NCBI RefSeq assembly: GCF_013375155.1
Contig: NZ_JABXOF010000003.1
Coordinates: 434,001-498,000 of the forward strand
Direction of reading: 5' to 3'
DNA length: 64,000 bases
Source of the DNA: Serratia ureilytica
GTDB lineage: Bacteria; Pseudomonadota; Gammaproteobacteria; Enterobacterales; Enterobacteriaceae
The position numbers were made by a program, and so were the translations under genes. Shown in pieces: positions 8,994 through 22,455 of the stretch (position 1 is the first letter of the stretch; every line of letters starts with the position of its first letter). Under the pieces are notes generated by a model. The model made no database searches. It was not told the origin of the DNA and was given only the letters and a program-made list of their open reading frames with translations.

Positions 8994-9254
8994 ATGAAAA
9001 CCATCAAATATTTTGCAGCCGCTGCCGCTATCGCACTGACCTCTTTCGCCACTTTGGCCGCTGAGCCGATCAACAGCCAGCAGGCCGATAGCCTGACCGC
9101 GACCGGCGTCGTTTCCGCAGGCCACGCAACCACCCTCAGCAGCCTGGAGAAAAAACTGGCCGCTAAAGCAGATGCTCAGGGCGCCAGCAGCTACCGCATT
9201 ATCTCCGCCGGCGGTAACAACATGTTGAGCGGCACCGCAATCATCTACAAATAA
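8994..9254 (+). CDS. Small periplasmic DUF1471 (YhcN/BhsA/McbA family) protein
   Basis: 86 residues. A signal peptide (about 1-22, ending ATLAA) is followed by one DUF1471 domain, recognisable from TGVVSAGHATTLSSLEKKL and the final SGTAIIYK. Family members in E. coli (BhsA, McbA, YhcN) respond to acid, metal or oxidative stress and affect biofilm; which of them this corresponds to cannot be decided. It is monocistronic, with a hairpin terminator directly after it. It is inserted between lapB and pyrF relative to E. coli. Confidence 0.85.
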   Translation: MKTIKYFAAAAAIALTSFATLAAEPINSQQADSLTATGVVSAGHATTLSSLEKKLAAKADAQGASSYRIISAGGNNMLSGTAIIYK

Positions 9255-9265
9255 GGATTCCGGTA

Positions 9266-9289
9266 CAGGGCCCGAGATTTCGGGCCCTG
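9266..9289 (+). terminator. Terminator of the DUF1471 gene
   Basis: CAGGGCCCGA and TCGGGCCCTG form a 10-bp stem with a GATT loop, followed by a short T-rich stretch. Confidence 0.7.
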
Positions 9290-9426
9290 CCTCTGTTTCC
9301 CGCTTAAAAACCCCGCATTTGCCCCGCTCTTTATTGTTACAAAAATATTAAATTTTTATTACACACTAGACACCCGATCGCCAGTGGCTTAGCTTGAAGG
9401 CATCTTCCTGCAGAAAGGCTTTCAAA

Positions 9427-9726
9427 ATGAGCGAGATATCGACACTTACCATTAAAATTCCTCTGGCACTGAAGGAGAAAATCCGCGCCGCCGCCGCTGA
9501 AAACGAATTTTCATTGAGCGTGGAAGTGTGCCAGCGCCTGGAAAGCAGCTTCAACGCGCCCGTCGTCAAGGCAGAAAAACCGGCCAAGAAAGCGGACGAC
9601 CTGCACCACGGCGAGATCGACAATCAAAGCACCGAAGAAGAAATCGAACAGCCTCTGAGCCAAAAAGAGCTGAAGAAGCTGCGTCAGCTATTGAAAACCG
9701 GCGCTAAAGGCGGCAAGAAAAAGTAA
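9427..9726 (+). CDS. Arc-type ribbon-helix-helix protein
   Basis: 99 residues from the ATG at 9427 (AAGG about nine bases upstream); an upstream in-frame ATG at 9394 would add 11 residues. The N-terminus (about 5-43) has the Arc repressor pattern: a beta strand TLTIKIP, helix ALKEKIRAAAAENEF, then SLSVEVCQRLESSF. The rest is a charged tail with Lys-rich ends. This suggests a small DNA-binding regulator, target unknown. It could equally have lost DNA binding and act as a structural or phage-derived remnant. It lies between the DUF1471 gene and convergent lapB. Confidence 0.7.
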   Translation: MSEISTLTIKIPLALKEKIRAAAAENEFSLSVEVCQRLESSFNAPVVKAEKPAKKADDLHHGEIDNQSTEEEIEQPLSQKELKKLRQLLKTGAKGGKKK

Positions 9727-9740
9727 GCGATGAACATAGA

Positions 9741-9768
9741 AAAACGGGGCGATCAATCGCCCCGTTTT
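9741..9768. terminator. Bidirectional terminator between the RHH gene and lapB
   Basis: AAAACGGGGCGAT and ATCGCCCCGTTTT form a 13-bp stem with a 2-base loop and T or A runs on both sides, so it can serve both convergent genes. Confidence 0.85.
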
Positions 9769-9787
9769 ATTTTGTCTCACCGCCGCG

Positions 9788-10960
9788 CTATTGTCCGTCC
9801 AGACCGCGGATCGGTTTAACCGATGACCAGGCGCGACACGACGGACAATGCCAATAGAGCGAGTGCGCGGTGAAGCCACATTTGTGGCAGCGGTAACGCG
9901 GCTTGGTGCGAATTTGCTCGCCGACCATATCGCGCAACAATAGCAGACTCTCTTTCGCACGGCCGTCTTCAGCGTCCGCCAGGTGATAATCCATCAGCCG
10001 ATAAAACACCCGCATAGTGGGATGACGCTGCAGCTGGCGGTTGATATAGACCTGCACCACGTCGCGCCCTTCGTGCTGCTCGATGATTTCGGCCAGCATC
10101 AGATCGGCGGTTGCGCCAGTGTTCTCTTCCACGCAGCGCTTCAGGAAATCAGCCCAGTTGTGCTGCTGTTCCGGCAGGTGCCGGTAGCATTCCTGCAGCA
10201 TCGGCAGCGTTTCGCTGACCAGCTCTTTATCCTGACTCAATACGCGTTGCAGCGACTCCGCTGCTTTGGCGTAGTCGTTTTGCGCCATGTAAATGCGCCC
10301 GAACATGATGGACACGCGCGCGCATTGTTTATCGGCCGCGTCCGCACGCTTGAGCAGGCTCATCGCCCGATCGAGATCGTCGCTGCCCATCGCCTGCAGC
10401 GCCAGTTCACAATAAAAGTGCGCGATCTCGACGCGTTGTTTCTCTTTGCCCAGCTTGACCAACTTTTCCGCCACGTCGATCGCTTTCTGCCAGTCGCTGG
10501 TCGCCTGATGGATCACCAGCAGTTGCTGCAGCGCCGAGACGCGAAAATCCGCTTCGTCAGTCAACTGGCTGAACATGTCTTCCGCGCGGTCGTAAAGCCC
10601 GGCGGCCATATAGTCACGGCCCAGCTGCTGCACCGCCAACAGGCGCTGCTCAAAGGTCAGGGAAGCGCTTTCCATCAAGGCCTGATGGATGCGGATAGCG
10701 CGGTCGACTTCGCCGCGCGAGCGGAACAGGTTGCCCAACGTCAGGTGGGCCTCAACGGTGTTGCTGTCCTCTTTCAACATGTCGAGGAACAGATCGACCG
10801 CCTTATCCTGCTGGTTTGAAAGCAGAAAGTTCACCCCTGCCACGTATTCACGCGACAGGCGGTTGGCTTCTTGCTGTTTATCCTGCTGAGCGCTTCTGCG
10901 CCCCATGTACCAACCGTACGCGGCAGCCACGGGCAGCAACAGAAACAGCAGTTCTAACAT
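9788..10960 (-). CDS. lapB: Lipopolysaccharide assembly protein B (YciM)
   Basis: 390 residues. An N-terminal membrane anchor (about 2-20) is followed by a long array of TPR helices and a C-terminal rubredoxin-type zinc/iron knuckle with two CxxC pairs (CHKC and CPSC, about 358-375). It is known in E. coli to couple FtsH-dependent LpxC turnover to LPS export. It follows lapA after six bases, the conserved lapAB operon. Confidence 0.95.
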   Translation of the reverse strand: MLELLFLLLPVAAAYGWYMGRRSAQQDKQQEANRLSREYVAGVNFLLSNQQDKAVDLFLDMLKEDSNTVEAHLTLGNLFRSRGEVDRAIRIHQALMESASLTFEQRLLAVQQLGRDYMAAGLYDRAEDMFSQLTDEADFRVSALQQLLVIHQATSDWQKAIDVAEKLVKLGKEKQRVEIAHFYCELALQAMGSDDLDRAMSLLKRADAADKQCARVSIMFGRIYMAQNDYAKAAESLQRVLSQDKELVSETLPMLQECYRHLPEQQHNWADFLKRCVEENTGATADLMLAEIIEQHEGRDVVQVYINRQLQRHPTMRVFYRLMDYHLADAEDGRAKESLLLLRDMVGEQIRTKPRYRCHKCGFTAHSLYWHCPSCRAWSSVKPIRGLDGQ

Positions 10961-10966
10961 AGAGGG

Positions 10967-11269
10967 TTATTCCTTGCTGACAACGGCCTGAGCCGCCGGT
11001 TCAGCGGGCTGCTCAAGCTGCAGCTCCAGCCTTTTGATCTTGCGCTCGGCGCGGCCCAGCGCAATGCGCGTACGCAGATAGAACAGACCGCAAATGATCC
11101 AGCCGAGAATGAAACCGGCGCCAAACAGCGTGGCCAACAGGGTCGATACGCGATAATCGCCCTGCGCAACCAGATAGTTAAAATTGACCACCTGATCGTT
11201 ATGCGCACCCAAGGTGACGGAAATCACGAAGATCACCAGAACCAACAAAAAAATCAGCAAATATTTCAC
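10967..11269 (-). CDS. lapA: Lipopolysaccharide assembly protein A (YciS)
   Basis: 100 residues starting at a GTG (11267-11269). No ATG gives the family N-terminus; the reading frame continues upstream without homology. Two membrane helices (about 3-22 and 42-65) are followed by a cytoplasmic coiled tail (RAERKIKRLELQLE). The lapA-lapB pair is conserved in enterobacteria and acts in LPS assembly. Confidence 0.9.
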   Translation of the reverse strand: MKYLLIFLLVLVIFVISVTLGAHNDQVVNFNYLVAQGDYRVSTLLATLFGAGFILGWIICGLFYLRTRIALGRAERKIKRLELQLEQPAEPAAQAVVSKE

Positions 11270-11519
11270 ATTCTTTCCCGCGATGCCGAGTGAATCGGAT
11301 GAACGATGCCAAAACGTGGCGTCCCTAACCCTTAAGTTAGCATTTCCCGTTGCGGCAGGGAAACCCTGCGGCACGATAAAACCACATATCTGCTGGCATA
11401 TTCGGCAGTAAACGGCTTTAACGAACAAATTGATGAGAAAGCTTCTCAAAACGTCGAATTTATAAGGATATGGGGGCGACGGCGCGGATTGCAATGGCGG
11501 GAAAATGTAAGCGGTTAAT

Positions 11520-11546
11520 GCGGCGCCGATCTGGCGCCGCGCTTTT
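11520..11546 (+). terminator. Plus-oriented terminator without an upstream gene
   Basis: GCGGCGCC and GGCGCCGC form an 8-bp stem with loop GATCT, followed by GCTTTTT on the plus strand. The flanking genes lapA and pgpB are both on the minus strand, so it does not end either of them. The intergenic region 11270-11567 shows no supported ORF and may hold a small plus-strand RNA. Confidence 0.6.
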
Positions 11547-11567
11547 TGTGACATGGTCACATAACGT

Positions 11568-12332
11568 TCATTTCTCCGGCTTGCGCGCCGCGATTTCCTG
11601 CTGCTCTTGCGGCGGCGGCGTCAGAGGACCGAACCAGCGCTGCGCCAGCCAGCAGGTGATCACCACCAGCAACCAACTGATCAACGTGGCCATTGCCAGA
11701 TCGCGCGGCCAGTGCATGCCCAGCAGCAAGCGGCTGCCCATTACCCCGGCCGCCCACACCATCAGGATCGCGACGGTTTTGTAATGGCGGCGCGGCCACA
11801 GCAGCCCTACGCCCAATAGCGCCCAGGTGGCGGCGAACATGGTGTGCCCCGACGGAAAAGCAAAGCCGGTTTCAAACTGCCAGTGCTTGCGCAGCCAGCC
11901 CGGCACCAGCGTCTGGTCTTGCAGTTGCTCGCGCACCAGCGCGCTGCGCTCTTTGCGCTGCAGCGAGTAGAAATACTTGCCGTCCACGCCGTGGGTTTGC
12001 TCCAACCACACCACGAAAGGACGCGGCTCTTGCACCCGATCCTTGATCAACGACTTCACGCCCTGCCCAATCAACAGCGCGGCGAAAAGCAGCATCGCCA
12101 GACCGATGGCCGGCTTCAGCCGAAAGCGCAGGCACCACAAAAACCAACCGCAGAGGATCGCGCTGGTCAGAATGCCCCACGGCGAGGTCACGGTTTCGGT
12201 CACCCAGTACAGCGCTTTCAGCAGCCGGTCATTGCCGCCGGGTTGCCAGTGCCAGCCGGATACCCAGACCGCCAGCGGCATCAACAGCAGCAGCAACGCG
12301 CCGCCCGCCGTGCGTTTTGCTATCTCATACAT
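11568..12332 (-). CDS. pgpB: Phosphatidylglycerophosphatase B / undecaprenyl-diphosphate phosphatase
   Basis: 254 residues, the same length as E. coli PgpB. It is a PAP2-family integral membrane phosphatase with the three signature motifs: KDRVQEPRP (about 97-105), PSGHT (about 160-164) and SRLLLGMHWPRD (about 199-210), the last two carrying the catalytic histidines. It dephosphorylates phosphatidylglycerophosphate and C55-PP at the inner membrane. Confidence 0.94.
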   Translation of the reverse strand: MYEIAKRTAGGALLLLLMPLAVWVSGWHWQPGGNDRLLKALYWVTETVTSPWGILTSAILCGWFLWCLRFRLKPAIGLAMLLFAALLIGQGVKSLIKDRVQEPRPFVVWLEQTHGVDGKYFYSLQRKERSALVREQLQDQTLVPGWLRKHWQFETGFAFPSGHTMFAATWALLGVGLLWPRRHYKTVAILMVWAAGVMGSRLLLGMHWPRDLAMATLISWLLVVITCWLAQRWFGPLTPPPQEQQEIAARKPEK

Positions 12333-12610
12333 TCCCGTTTTCCTCTGCGTGAATCAGGCTGCAGTGTAACAAGAGTGCAATCTTGATAACACGCGAAAAA
12401 TTAAACAGATAGACAACCTATCGCAATAATAGGTGGCCAGAAAACGCCATCTGCTGGTTTGCTGAGCACCGCCCGGCAAGAAGTTGTGGCAAAATAGCCG
12501 ATAATTAACGAAATAGAGATCGGCGTAGCACGTTTTAGTCTTGGTCAATGCACTAACCGGACTTAGGATGCGCGACAATGATTGAATCGTAGGTTTTTGT
12601 GGAGAGTGAC

Positions 12611-13204
12611 ATGCAGCTTAAACGGGTGGCAGAGGCTAAACTGCCGACACCTTGGGGCGATTTCCTGATGGTAGGATTCGAAGAACTGGCGACCGGGCAC
12701 GATCATCTGGCGCTGGTATTCGGTGATATTTCCGGTGAAGCGCCGGTGCTCGCACGCGTGCATTCCGAATGTCTGACCGGCGACGCGTTGTTCAGCCTGC
12801 GCTGCGACTGCGGTTTTCAGCTGGAAGCCGCGCTGGAGCAGATCGCCGAAGAAGGCCGCGGCATCCTGCTTTATCATCGCCAGGAGGGCCGCAATATCGG
12901 CCTGTTGAACAAGATCCGCGCCTATGCCCTGCAGGATAAGGGCGCAGACACCGTGGAAGCCAACCATCAGCTCGGCTTCGCCGCCGACGAACGCGACTTC
13001 ACCTTGTGCGCCGACATGTTCAAACTGCTGGGCGTCGACGCGGTGCGCTTGCTGACCAACAACCCGAAAAAGGTCGAGATCCTGACCGAAGCCGGTATCA
13101 ATATCAGCGAGCGCGTGCCGCTGATCGTCGGCCGCAATCCGAAGAACGAACACTATCTGGCGACCAAGGCCGCCAAAATGGGCCATTTGCTCGACCAGAA
13201 GTGA
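12611..13204 (+). CDS. ribA: GTP cyclohydrolase II
   Basis: 197 residues, 196 in E. coli. First step of riboflavin synthesis, opening GTP to a pyrimidine. The zinc ligands are visible in [14 protein letters not shown], and the GTP-handling stretch is [13 protein letters not shown]. The ATG at 12611 has GGAG six bases before it; a GTG at 12599 would give four extra residues. It is divergent from pgpB and convergent with acnA, as in E. coli gene order. Confidence 0.96.
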   Translation: MQLKRVAEAKLPTPWGDFLMVGFEELATGHDHLALVFGDISGEAPVLARVHSECLTGDALFSLRCDCGFQLEAALEQIAEEGRGILLYHRQEGRNIGLLNKIRAYALQDKGADTVEANHQLGFAADERDFTLCADMFKLLGVDAVRLLTNNPKKVEILTEAGINISERVPLIVGRNPKNEHYLATKAAKMGHLLDQK

Positions 13205-13227
13205 TCGCCGCCACGGTGAAGACAATC

Positions 13228-13251
13228 AGGGCGCCTTGCGGCGCCCTTTTT
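13228..13251 (+). terminator. ribA terminator
   Basis: AGGGCGCC and GGCGCCCT with loop TTGC, followed by TTTT. acnA ends 11 bases further on the other strand. Confidence 0.85.
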
Positions 13252-13261
13252 ACTGCCCGAT

Positions 13262-15934
<2,673 letters not shown>

Positions 15935-16110
15935 AGCTCCTCCATTTCTTATTGTGATTAAAACAGGGTAATCAGTGAGGTCTTGTTTAAAGATACCACA
16001 AAGATAAGTTAACGTTTTGATAACAACACGATTTGATCACAGCGATAGGTGAGAACAATCAAGAAGAAGGAAGTGCGAGCGCAGCCAAGGGGTTAGGCCA
16101 CGCGTCAACG

Positions 16111-16136
16111 AAAACGCCGCAACGAGGCGGCGTTTT
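16111..16136 (-). terminator. Terminator of the small membrane-protein gene
   Basis: AAAACGCCGC and GCGGCGTTTT form a 10-bp stem with a six-base loop. It lies 22 bases past the stop at 16158 on the minus strand. Confidence 0.65.
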
Positions 16137-16157
16137 GGCAGCGAAAATCTCGCGGCT

Positions 16158-16436
16158 TTAGCGGGGTTTGCGCACCAGGCGGCGACATACTGTGAGCACA
16201 ACTGCAGCAATGATAGCAGAGACACCCAATTTAATGGCAATGACAGCCGAGTCGAAACTATTCATCCCTATTTCACCATCACCGCTAATTTCTATGTTGT
16301 TGGAAACGAAGCTGTCGAAAATTCCGTCTGGCAGGTAGCGCAACAACAAAAAGGTTAGCAACAAGAACAGAACAATCCAGAGACTTTTTTCATTGTGATA
16401 CCACGCATTTACTGTAATCAGGCTCGCCTTGAACAT
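16158..16436 (-). CDS. Hypothetical small inner-membrane protein
   Basis: 92 residues, not recognised. Two hydrophobic helices are predicted: about 19-34 (SLWIVLFLLLTFLLLRYL) and about 64-83 (AVIAIKLGVSAIIAAVVLTV). A polar loop rich in Asn, Ser and Gly separates them, and a basic tail ends the chain, so both termini are probably cytoplasmic. It has its own terminator downstream, which supports a real gene. The ribosome binding site is poor; a later ATG at 16265 would give only the second helix. Base composition is more AT-rich than the flanking acnA and cysB, which suggests acquisition. Confidence 0.55.
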   Translation of the reverse strand: MFKASLITVNAWYHNEKSLWIVLFLLLTFLLLRYLPDGIFDSFVSNNIEISGDGEIGMNSFDSAVIAIKLGVSAIIAAVVLTVCRRLVRKPR

Positions 16437-16690
16437 CTATACGACCGTACGCCATCAGCCCTCGACCTCCAGGCACTCTCACCTTTCTACGTCTTAGCAG
16501 CGCATCCCGAAGGATCTGGAAATCACTCGATAAATCAGCGTAGTTAAGCCTGCATATCTGCATAACGTTGAATTTCCATACTCAATTATCCGAACGTTTT
16601 GCAGTCTACTTAGAGGCTAACGGGTTGAAAAGAGGACGGCGGCTTTTCAGGATGATCCTGAGAAACAAGGAAGGTGCGGGTTTCCGGGCT
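16437..16690. other. Intergenic region without a recognised gene
   Basis: It lies between the small membrane protein and cysB. A 61-codon plus-strand ORF (16568-16753) overlaps the cysB terminator and end and has no family resemblance. There is a small hairpin at 16648-16662 (TCAGGA-TGA-TCCTGA). Nothing else is seen. Confidence 0.4.
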
Positions 16691-16724
16691 AAAAAAACCC
16701 GGTTTAGCAGGCGCCTAACCGGGT
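16691..16724 (-). terminator. cysB terminator
   Basis: On the minus strand AAACCCGGTT and AACCGGGTTT form a 10-bp stem and are followed by a run of seven T. Confidence 0.9.
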
Positions 16725-16745
16725 TTGATTTGATATCGTCAACGA

Positions 16746-18030
<1,285 letters not shown>

Positions 18031-18057
18031 AAAAACCAGCCGCCAGGGCTGGTTTTT
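18031..18057 (-). terminator. topA terminator
   Basis: AAAAACCAGCC and GGCTGGTTTTT form an 11-bp stem. On the minus strand a run of T follows. Confidence 0.9.
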
Positions 18058-18081
18058 CATCTTGCGGGCAGGACATCGGCC

Positions 18082-20679
18082 TTACTTCTTGCCTTCGACC
18101 CACTTGCCGTCCACGTAGAACGCGGACCAACCGGTCGCCTTGCCGTCTTTTTCAGAGGAGACGTACTGCTGCTTGGTTTTACGGCTGAAACGCACCAGCG
18201 TTTTGTTGCCTTCGGCATCCGCCACCGGCGCATCGGCCAGGTAGCGCAGTTTCTCCGGCAGACGATCCTTGAAGCGAGCCAGTTCTTCCACCAGCGGCGC
18301 GCGGGTCTCGCGCGATTTAGGGAAGGTGTTGGCCGCCAGGAACACGCCGGCAGCGCCGTCACGCAGCACGAAATAGGCGTCGGACTTCTCGCACGGCAGC
18401 TCCGGCAACGGCACCGGATCTTCCTTCGGCGGCGCGACATCGCCGTTACGCAGGATCTTGCGGGTGTTTTTGCAGTTCTCGTTGGTGCAGCCCATGTACT
18501 TGCCGAAACGCCCCATTTTCAGGTGCATTTCCGAGCCGCACTTGTCGCACTCCACCACCGGGCCATCATAGCCTTTCAGACGGAACTCGCCCTCTTCGAT
18601 CTCATAGCCGTCACACGCCGGGTTGTTACCGCAGACGTGCAGCTTGCGCTGGTTGTCGATCAGATAGCTGTCCATCGCCGTACCGCATTTCTGGCAGCGG
18701 CGGCGGGCGCGCAGCGCGTTGGTTTCCGCGTCGTCGCCTTCGAGGATGTTGAGCACTTCCGCTTCCGGCACCAGGTTGATGGTGGTTTTGCAACGTTCCT
18801 TCGGCGGCAACGCGTAGCCGGAACAACCGAGGAAGACCCCGGTGCTGGCGGTACGGATGCCCATCTTGCGGCCGCAGGTCGGGCAGTCGATGCTGGTCAT
18901 CACCATCTGGTTAGGCCGCATGCCGCCTTCTTCCGGATCCTTCTCCGCCGTTTCAAGCTGCTCGCTGAAATCAACGAAGAATTCGTCCAGCACCGCTTTC
19001 CACTCGGCCTGGTTGTTGGCGACCTCATCGAGGCCGTCTTCCATGCGGGCGGTGAAGTCATAGTTCATCAGCTCGCGGAAGTTTTCTTCCAGGCGATCGG
19101 TGACGATCTCACCCATTTTCTCGGCATAGAAACGGCGGCTTTCCACCCGCACATAACCGCGATCCTGAATGGTCGAGATGATGGAGGCGTAAGTGGACGG
19201 ACGCCCGATGCCGCGTTTCTCCAGCTCTTTCACCAGCGAGGCTTCGCTGTAGCGCGCCGGCGGCTTGGTGAAGTGCTGGCTCGGGATCAGTTTCTGCAGA
19301 TCCAGCTCGCTGCCGATTTCGACGAACGGCAACGTGCGATCTTCATCGCCTTTGCGCAGAGCCGGCATCACCTTGGTCCAGCCGTCAAAGCGCAGCGTAC
19401 GGCCCTTGGCGCGCAGTTGATAATCGCCGGCTTTCACCGTCAGCGTGGTGGAATCGTATTGCGCCGGCGTCATCTGGCAGGCAACGAACTGGCGCCAGAT
19501 CAGCTGATACAGCTTCTGCGCGTCCGCTTCCATGTCTTTCAACTGCTCGGCGAGCACGTTCACGTCCGAAGGACGGATCGCTTCGTGCGCTTCCTGCGAA
19601 TTCTCTTTGCTGCTGTACTGATTCGGCGCTTTCGGCAGGTATTTATCGCCGAAGTTGTCGCCGATGTAGCCACGCACCATGTTGAGCGCATCCTGGCTCA
19701 GGTTGGTGGAGTCGGTACGCATATAGGTAATATGGCCGGCTTCATACAGCCGTTGCGCCATCATCATGGTTTTCTTCACGCCGAAGCTCAGGCGGGTGCT
19801 GGCGGCCTGTTGCAGCGTGGAGGTAATGAAAGGCGCGCCCGGCTTGCTGCTGGTCGGTTTGTCTTCGCGATCCAGCACCGTGTAGCGGGCTTTTTCCAGC
19901 AGCTTGACCGCGGCGTGAGTCTGCTCGCGGTTGACCGGCTTGAACGGTTTGTCGTGCGCGTGAGTCACTTCCATCTGCAGCGCGGTTTCACCCTTTGCCA
20001 GCAGATCGGCATGCAGCTCCCAGTACTCTTCCGGCACGAACGCCTTGATGTCGCGTTCGCGCTCAACCACCAGACGCACCGCCACCGACTGTACGCGGCC
20101 GGCGGACAGGCCGCGGGCAATTTTTTTCCACAGCAGCGGCGAGACCATATAGCCCACCACGCGGTCCATAAACCGGCGCGCCTGCTGCGCGTTGACGCGG
20201 TCAATGTTCAGCTCGCCCGGCTGTTTGAACGCCTGTTGGATCGCGTTTTTGGTGATTTCGTTAAACACCACGCGGCTAAAGCGTTTGTCATCCCCACCGA
20301 TCACTTCCCGCAGGTGCCAGGCGATGGCTTCCCCTTCGCGGTCAAGGTCGGTTGCGAGATAAATGTGGTCGGCGTTTTCCGCCAACGATTTTAACTCGGC
20401 GACCACTTTTTCTTTACCCGGCAGGATTTCATAATGCGCTTTCCAGCCGTGGTAAGGGTCGACGCCCATGCGATTTACCAGCGCCGCCTTCTCATCTTTT
20501 TTAACTTTTTTCTTGGCTTTGTCTTCGGTTGAGTCAGCGCTCTTTTTGCTGGCTGAGCCACTGGTCGGCAAATCACGGATATGACCGACGCTGGACTTCA
20601 CCACGTAGTCACTTCCTAAATATTTATTAATAGTTTTGGCTTTTGCCGGGGACTCAACTATTACGAGAGCTTTACCCAT
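18082..20679 (-). CDS. topA: DNA topoisomerase I (type IA)
   Basis: 865 residues, the same as E. coli TopA. It relaxes negative supercoils. The TOPRIM domain is N-terminal ([12 protein letters not shown], then [13 protein letters not shown]), and the catalytic tyrosine is in the MRTDSTNLS context. The C-terminal half carries three four-cysteine zinc ribbons, beginning [18 protein letters not shown] and CDKCGSEMH, then a basic tail. cysB lies downstream and divergent yciN upstream, as in E. coli. Confidence 0.98.
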   Translation of the reverse strand: MGKALVIVESPAKAKTINKYLGSDYVVKSSVGHIRDLPTSGSASKKSADSTEDKAKKKVKKDEKAALVNRMGVDPYHGWKAHYEILPGKEKVVAELKSLAENADHIYLATDLDREGEAIAWHLREVIGGDDKRFSRVVFNEITKNAIQQAFKQPGELNIDRVNAQQARRFMDRVVGYMVSPLLWKKIARGLSAGRVQSVAVRLVVERERDIKAFVPEEYWELHADLLAKGETALQMEVTHAHDKPFKPVNREQTHAAVKLLEKARYTVLDREDKPTSSKPGAPFITSTLQQAASTRLSFGVKKTMMMAQRLYEAGHITYMRTDSTNLSQDALNMVRGYIGDNFGDKYLPKAPNQYSSKENSQEAHEAIRPSDVNVLAEQLKDMEADAQKLYQLIWRQFVACQMTPAQYDSTTLTVKAGDYQLRAKGRTLRFDGWTKVMPALRKGDEDRTLPFVEIGSELDLQKLIPSQHFTKPPARYSEASLVKELEKRGIGRPSTYASIISTIQDRGYVRVESRRFYAEKMGEIVTDRLEENFRELMNYDFTARMEDGLDEVANNQAEWKAVLDEFFVDFSEQLETAEKDPEEGGMRPNQMVMTSIDCPTCGRKMGIRTASTGVFLGCSGYALPPKERCKTTINLVPEAEVLNILEGDDAETNALRARRRCQKCGTAMDSYLIDNQRKLHVCGNNPACDGYEIEEGEFRLKGYDGPVVECDKCGSEMHLKMGRFGKYMGCTNENCKNTRKILRNGDVAPPKEDPVPLPELPCEKSDAYFVLRDGAAGVFLAANTFPKSRETRAPLVEELARFKDRLPEKLRYLADAPVADAEGNKTLVRFSRKTKQQYVSSEKDGKATGWSAFYVDGKWVEGKK

Positions 20680-21106
20680 ATTTACCTTTACCTAATTTAT
20701 TTCTTCTAAAAAGAAGTCTTTTATCTCGCCGTGCCGCGGCAATTCGTGTCTCTTTTTTTATATTGCGGCAGTCTGGCAAGAGATCAACAGATTTTTTTCT
20801 TTTGGTTGCCCAACTGCTCAACCTGAACGCAAGTTGTTGATCCTGCCTGCTATTCACCCATGCCCCAGAAGTATGGCTGCGTGATTTTTATTCATGGCGT
20901 AAACAAAACCTTCCACCCGACGCCGCAAAATCCCACACTGTACCTGATAAAAAGCGTCACGCAACCTAATTAGCACGGAAAGGCAGATTTCGCCAACCGG
21001 CCGCCGCCCATGGCCATCCAGACGGCAAATAAACCTTAGTCGGTTTGCGGATAAAAGCGAACCGGCGTTAGAATATGCGCAGCGTTTTTTGTTTGGAGTC
21101 TAATAA
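20680..21106. other. Divergent promoter region of topA and yciN
   Basis: About 430 bases with no supported gene. Short ORFs here (20643-20840 plus, 20672-20857 minus) run into topA and show no family pattern. topA normally has several supercoiling-sensitive promoters, which this length could hold. Confidence 0.5.
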
Positions 21107-21358
21107 ATGCACAAGAATACTGCACCTATCGGCCGCGAGGCCCTGCTGGCGGAAGCAAATAACATCATCCGCCAACACGAAGATTATCTGCACGGCATGA
21201 TCGCCACCGACGTTGAACAAAAAAGCGGCGTTTTAGTTTTTCGCGGCGAATACTTTTTAGATGCCGATGGATTGCCCACCGCCAAAACCACCGCCGTATT
21301 TAATATGTTTAAACATTTGGCTCACCTGCTTTCGGAAAAATACCATTTGGTCGATTGA
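21107..21358 (+). CDS. yciN: YciN family protein
   Basis: 83 residues, E. coli YciN length. It is a small, soluble, mostly helical protein of unknown function, recognised by sequence (for example HEDYLHGM and [11 protein letters not shown]) and by its fixed place divergent from topA. GGAG lies about nine bases before the ATG. A terminator follows. Confidence 0.9.
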   Translation: MHKNTAPIGREALLAEANNIIRQHEDYLHGMIATDVEQKSGVLVFRGEYFLDADGLPTAKTTAVFNMFKHLAHLLSEKYHLVD

Positions 21359-21366
21359 GAAAACAA

Positions 21367-21389
21367 AACGGGGGCGCCTGGCCCCCGTT
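21367..21389 (+). terminator. Terminator between yciN and sohB
   Basis: AACGGGGGC and GCCCCCGTT form a 9-bp stem. It can serve both convergent genes, although the T tract is short. Confidence 0.6.
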
Positions 21390-21408
21390 GATTCCTGCTC
21401 TTCTCGCC

Positions 21409-22455
21409 TTACAACAACGGCTTTTCCCCGCGCTGCCACCAGCGCAACAGCAAACGATCGACGCTTTCCGCCGCGCTGCCGGTGAAACGATCCATCAAAC
21501 GTTTACGACGCGCATAGCGCACGGCGATCACTTCGTGGTTATCCAACTCGGCGATCAACAAATCGTCGCTGGTGCCGATGGCGTCGATCAGGCCTTTCTC
21601 TTTGGCCTGGGTCCCGAACCAGTGCTCACCGGTGGCGACGCTGTCGATGTCCAGCGACGGGCGCTGCTCGTGCACGAAGCGTTTGAACAGCTCGTGCGTT
21701 TCGTTCAGATCTTCGCGGAACTTCTCGCGCCCCTGCTCGGTATTTTCACCGAACAGCGTCAGCGTACGTTTAAACTGCCCGGCGGTATGCAGCTCCACGT
21801 CGATGTCGTTCTTCTTCAGCAGGCGGTGGAAATTCGGGATCTGCGCCACCACGCCGATGGAACCGATGATGGCGAACGGCGCCGCCACGATGCGATCCGC
21901 GACGCAGGCCATCATGTAGCCGCCGCTGGCCGCCACTTTATCCACCGCCACCGTCAGGCGGATGCCGCCTTTGCGCAAGCGCTCCAGCTGCGAAGCCGCC
22001 AGGCCGTAGCCGTGCACCACCCCGCCCGGGCTTTCCAGACGCAGCAGGACTTCATCCTGCGCCGAGGCCACCGCCAGCACCGCAGAGATCTCTTCGCGCA
22101 GCGACGTCACCTCGTGCGCATCCATGCTGCCCTTGAAGTCCAACACGTACAGGCACGGCTTGGCCACTTCCACCGCGCCGGATTTGGCGCGCTGCTTCTT
22201 CAATTTGTCATCAGATTTGGTCTGCTTCTTGAACTGTTTCAGCCAAACCTTTTGCTCGGCAGTATCCATACGCGCCAGGCGCATATCGCGCTGCATTTCG
22301 CGATACTGTTCACCGAGATCGGTCAGCTGCAGCTCCCCTTTCTGGCGGCTCTTGCGTTGCCCCAGACTGACCGCCAGGATGGCCAACGCGGCGATGGCGA
22401 GCACCACCGTGGCGACCTTGGCCAGAAACAGGCCATAAACAGATATAAACTCCAC
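21409..22455 (-). CDS. sohB: Inner-membrane serine protease SohB (S49 family)
   Basis: 348 residues. An N-terminal membrane helix (about 10-30) is followed by a charged linker and the signal-peptide-peptidase-like S49 domain. The nucleophile serine is in VAASGGYMMA, and the general-base lysine is expected in the FKRTLTLFGEN stretch. It is a periplasmic or membrane-facing protease. In E. coli it is a multicopy suppressor of degP (htrA) mutations. Confidence 0.95.
   Translation of the reverse strand: MEFISVYGLFLAKVATVVLAIAALAILAVSLGQRKSRQKGELQLTDLGEQYREMQRDMRLARMDTAEQKVWLKQFKKQTKSDDKLKKQRAKSGAVEVAKPCLYVLDFKGSMDAHEVTSLREEISAVLAVASAQDEVLLRLESPGGVVHGYGLAASQLERLRKGGIRLTVAVDKVAASGGYMMACVADRIVAAPFAIIGSIGVVAQIPNFHRLLKKNDIDVELHTAGQFKRTLTLFGENTEQGREKFREDLNETHELFKRFVHEQRPSLDIDSVATGEHWFGTQAKEKGLIDAIGTSDDLLIAELDNHEVIAVRYARRKRLMDRFTGSAAESVDRLLLRWWQRGEKPLL

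Noticed and set aside
18523-20394. 623-codon plus-strand open frame
   Set aside because: It lies wholly antisense to topA, whose zinc ribbons and catalytic motifs are intact; a long frame is expected opposite high-GC coding DNA.
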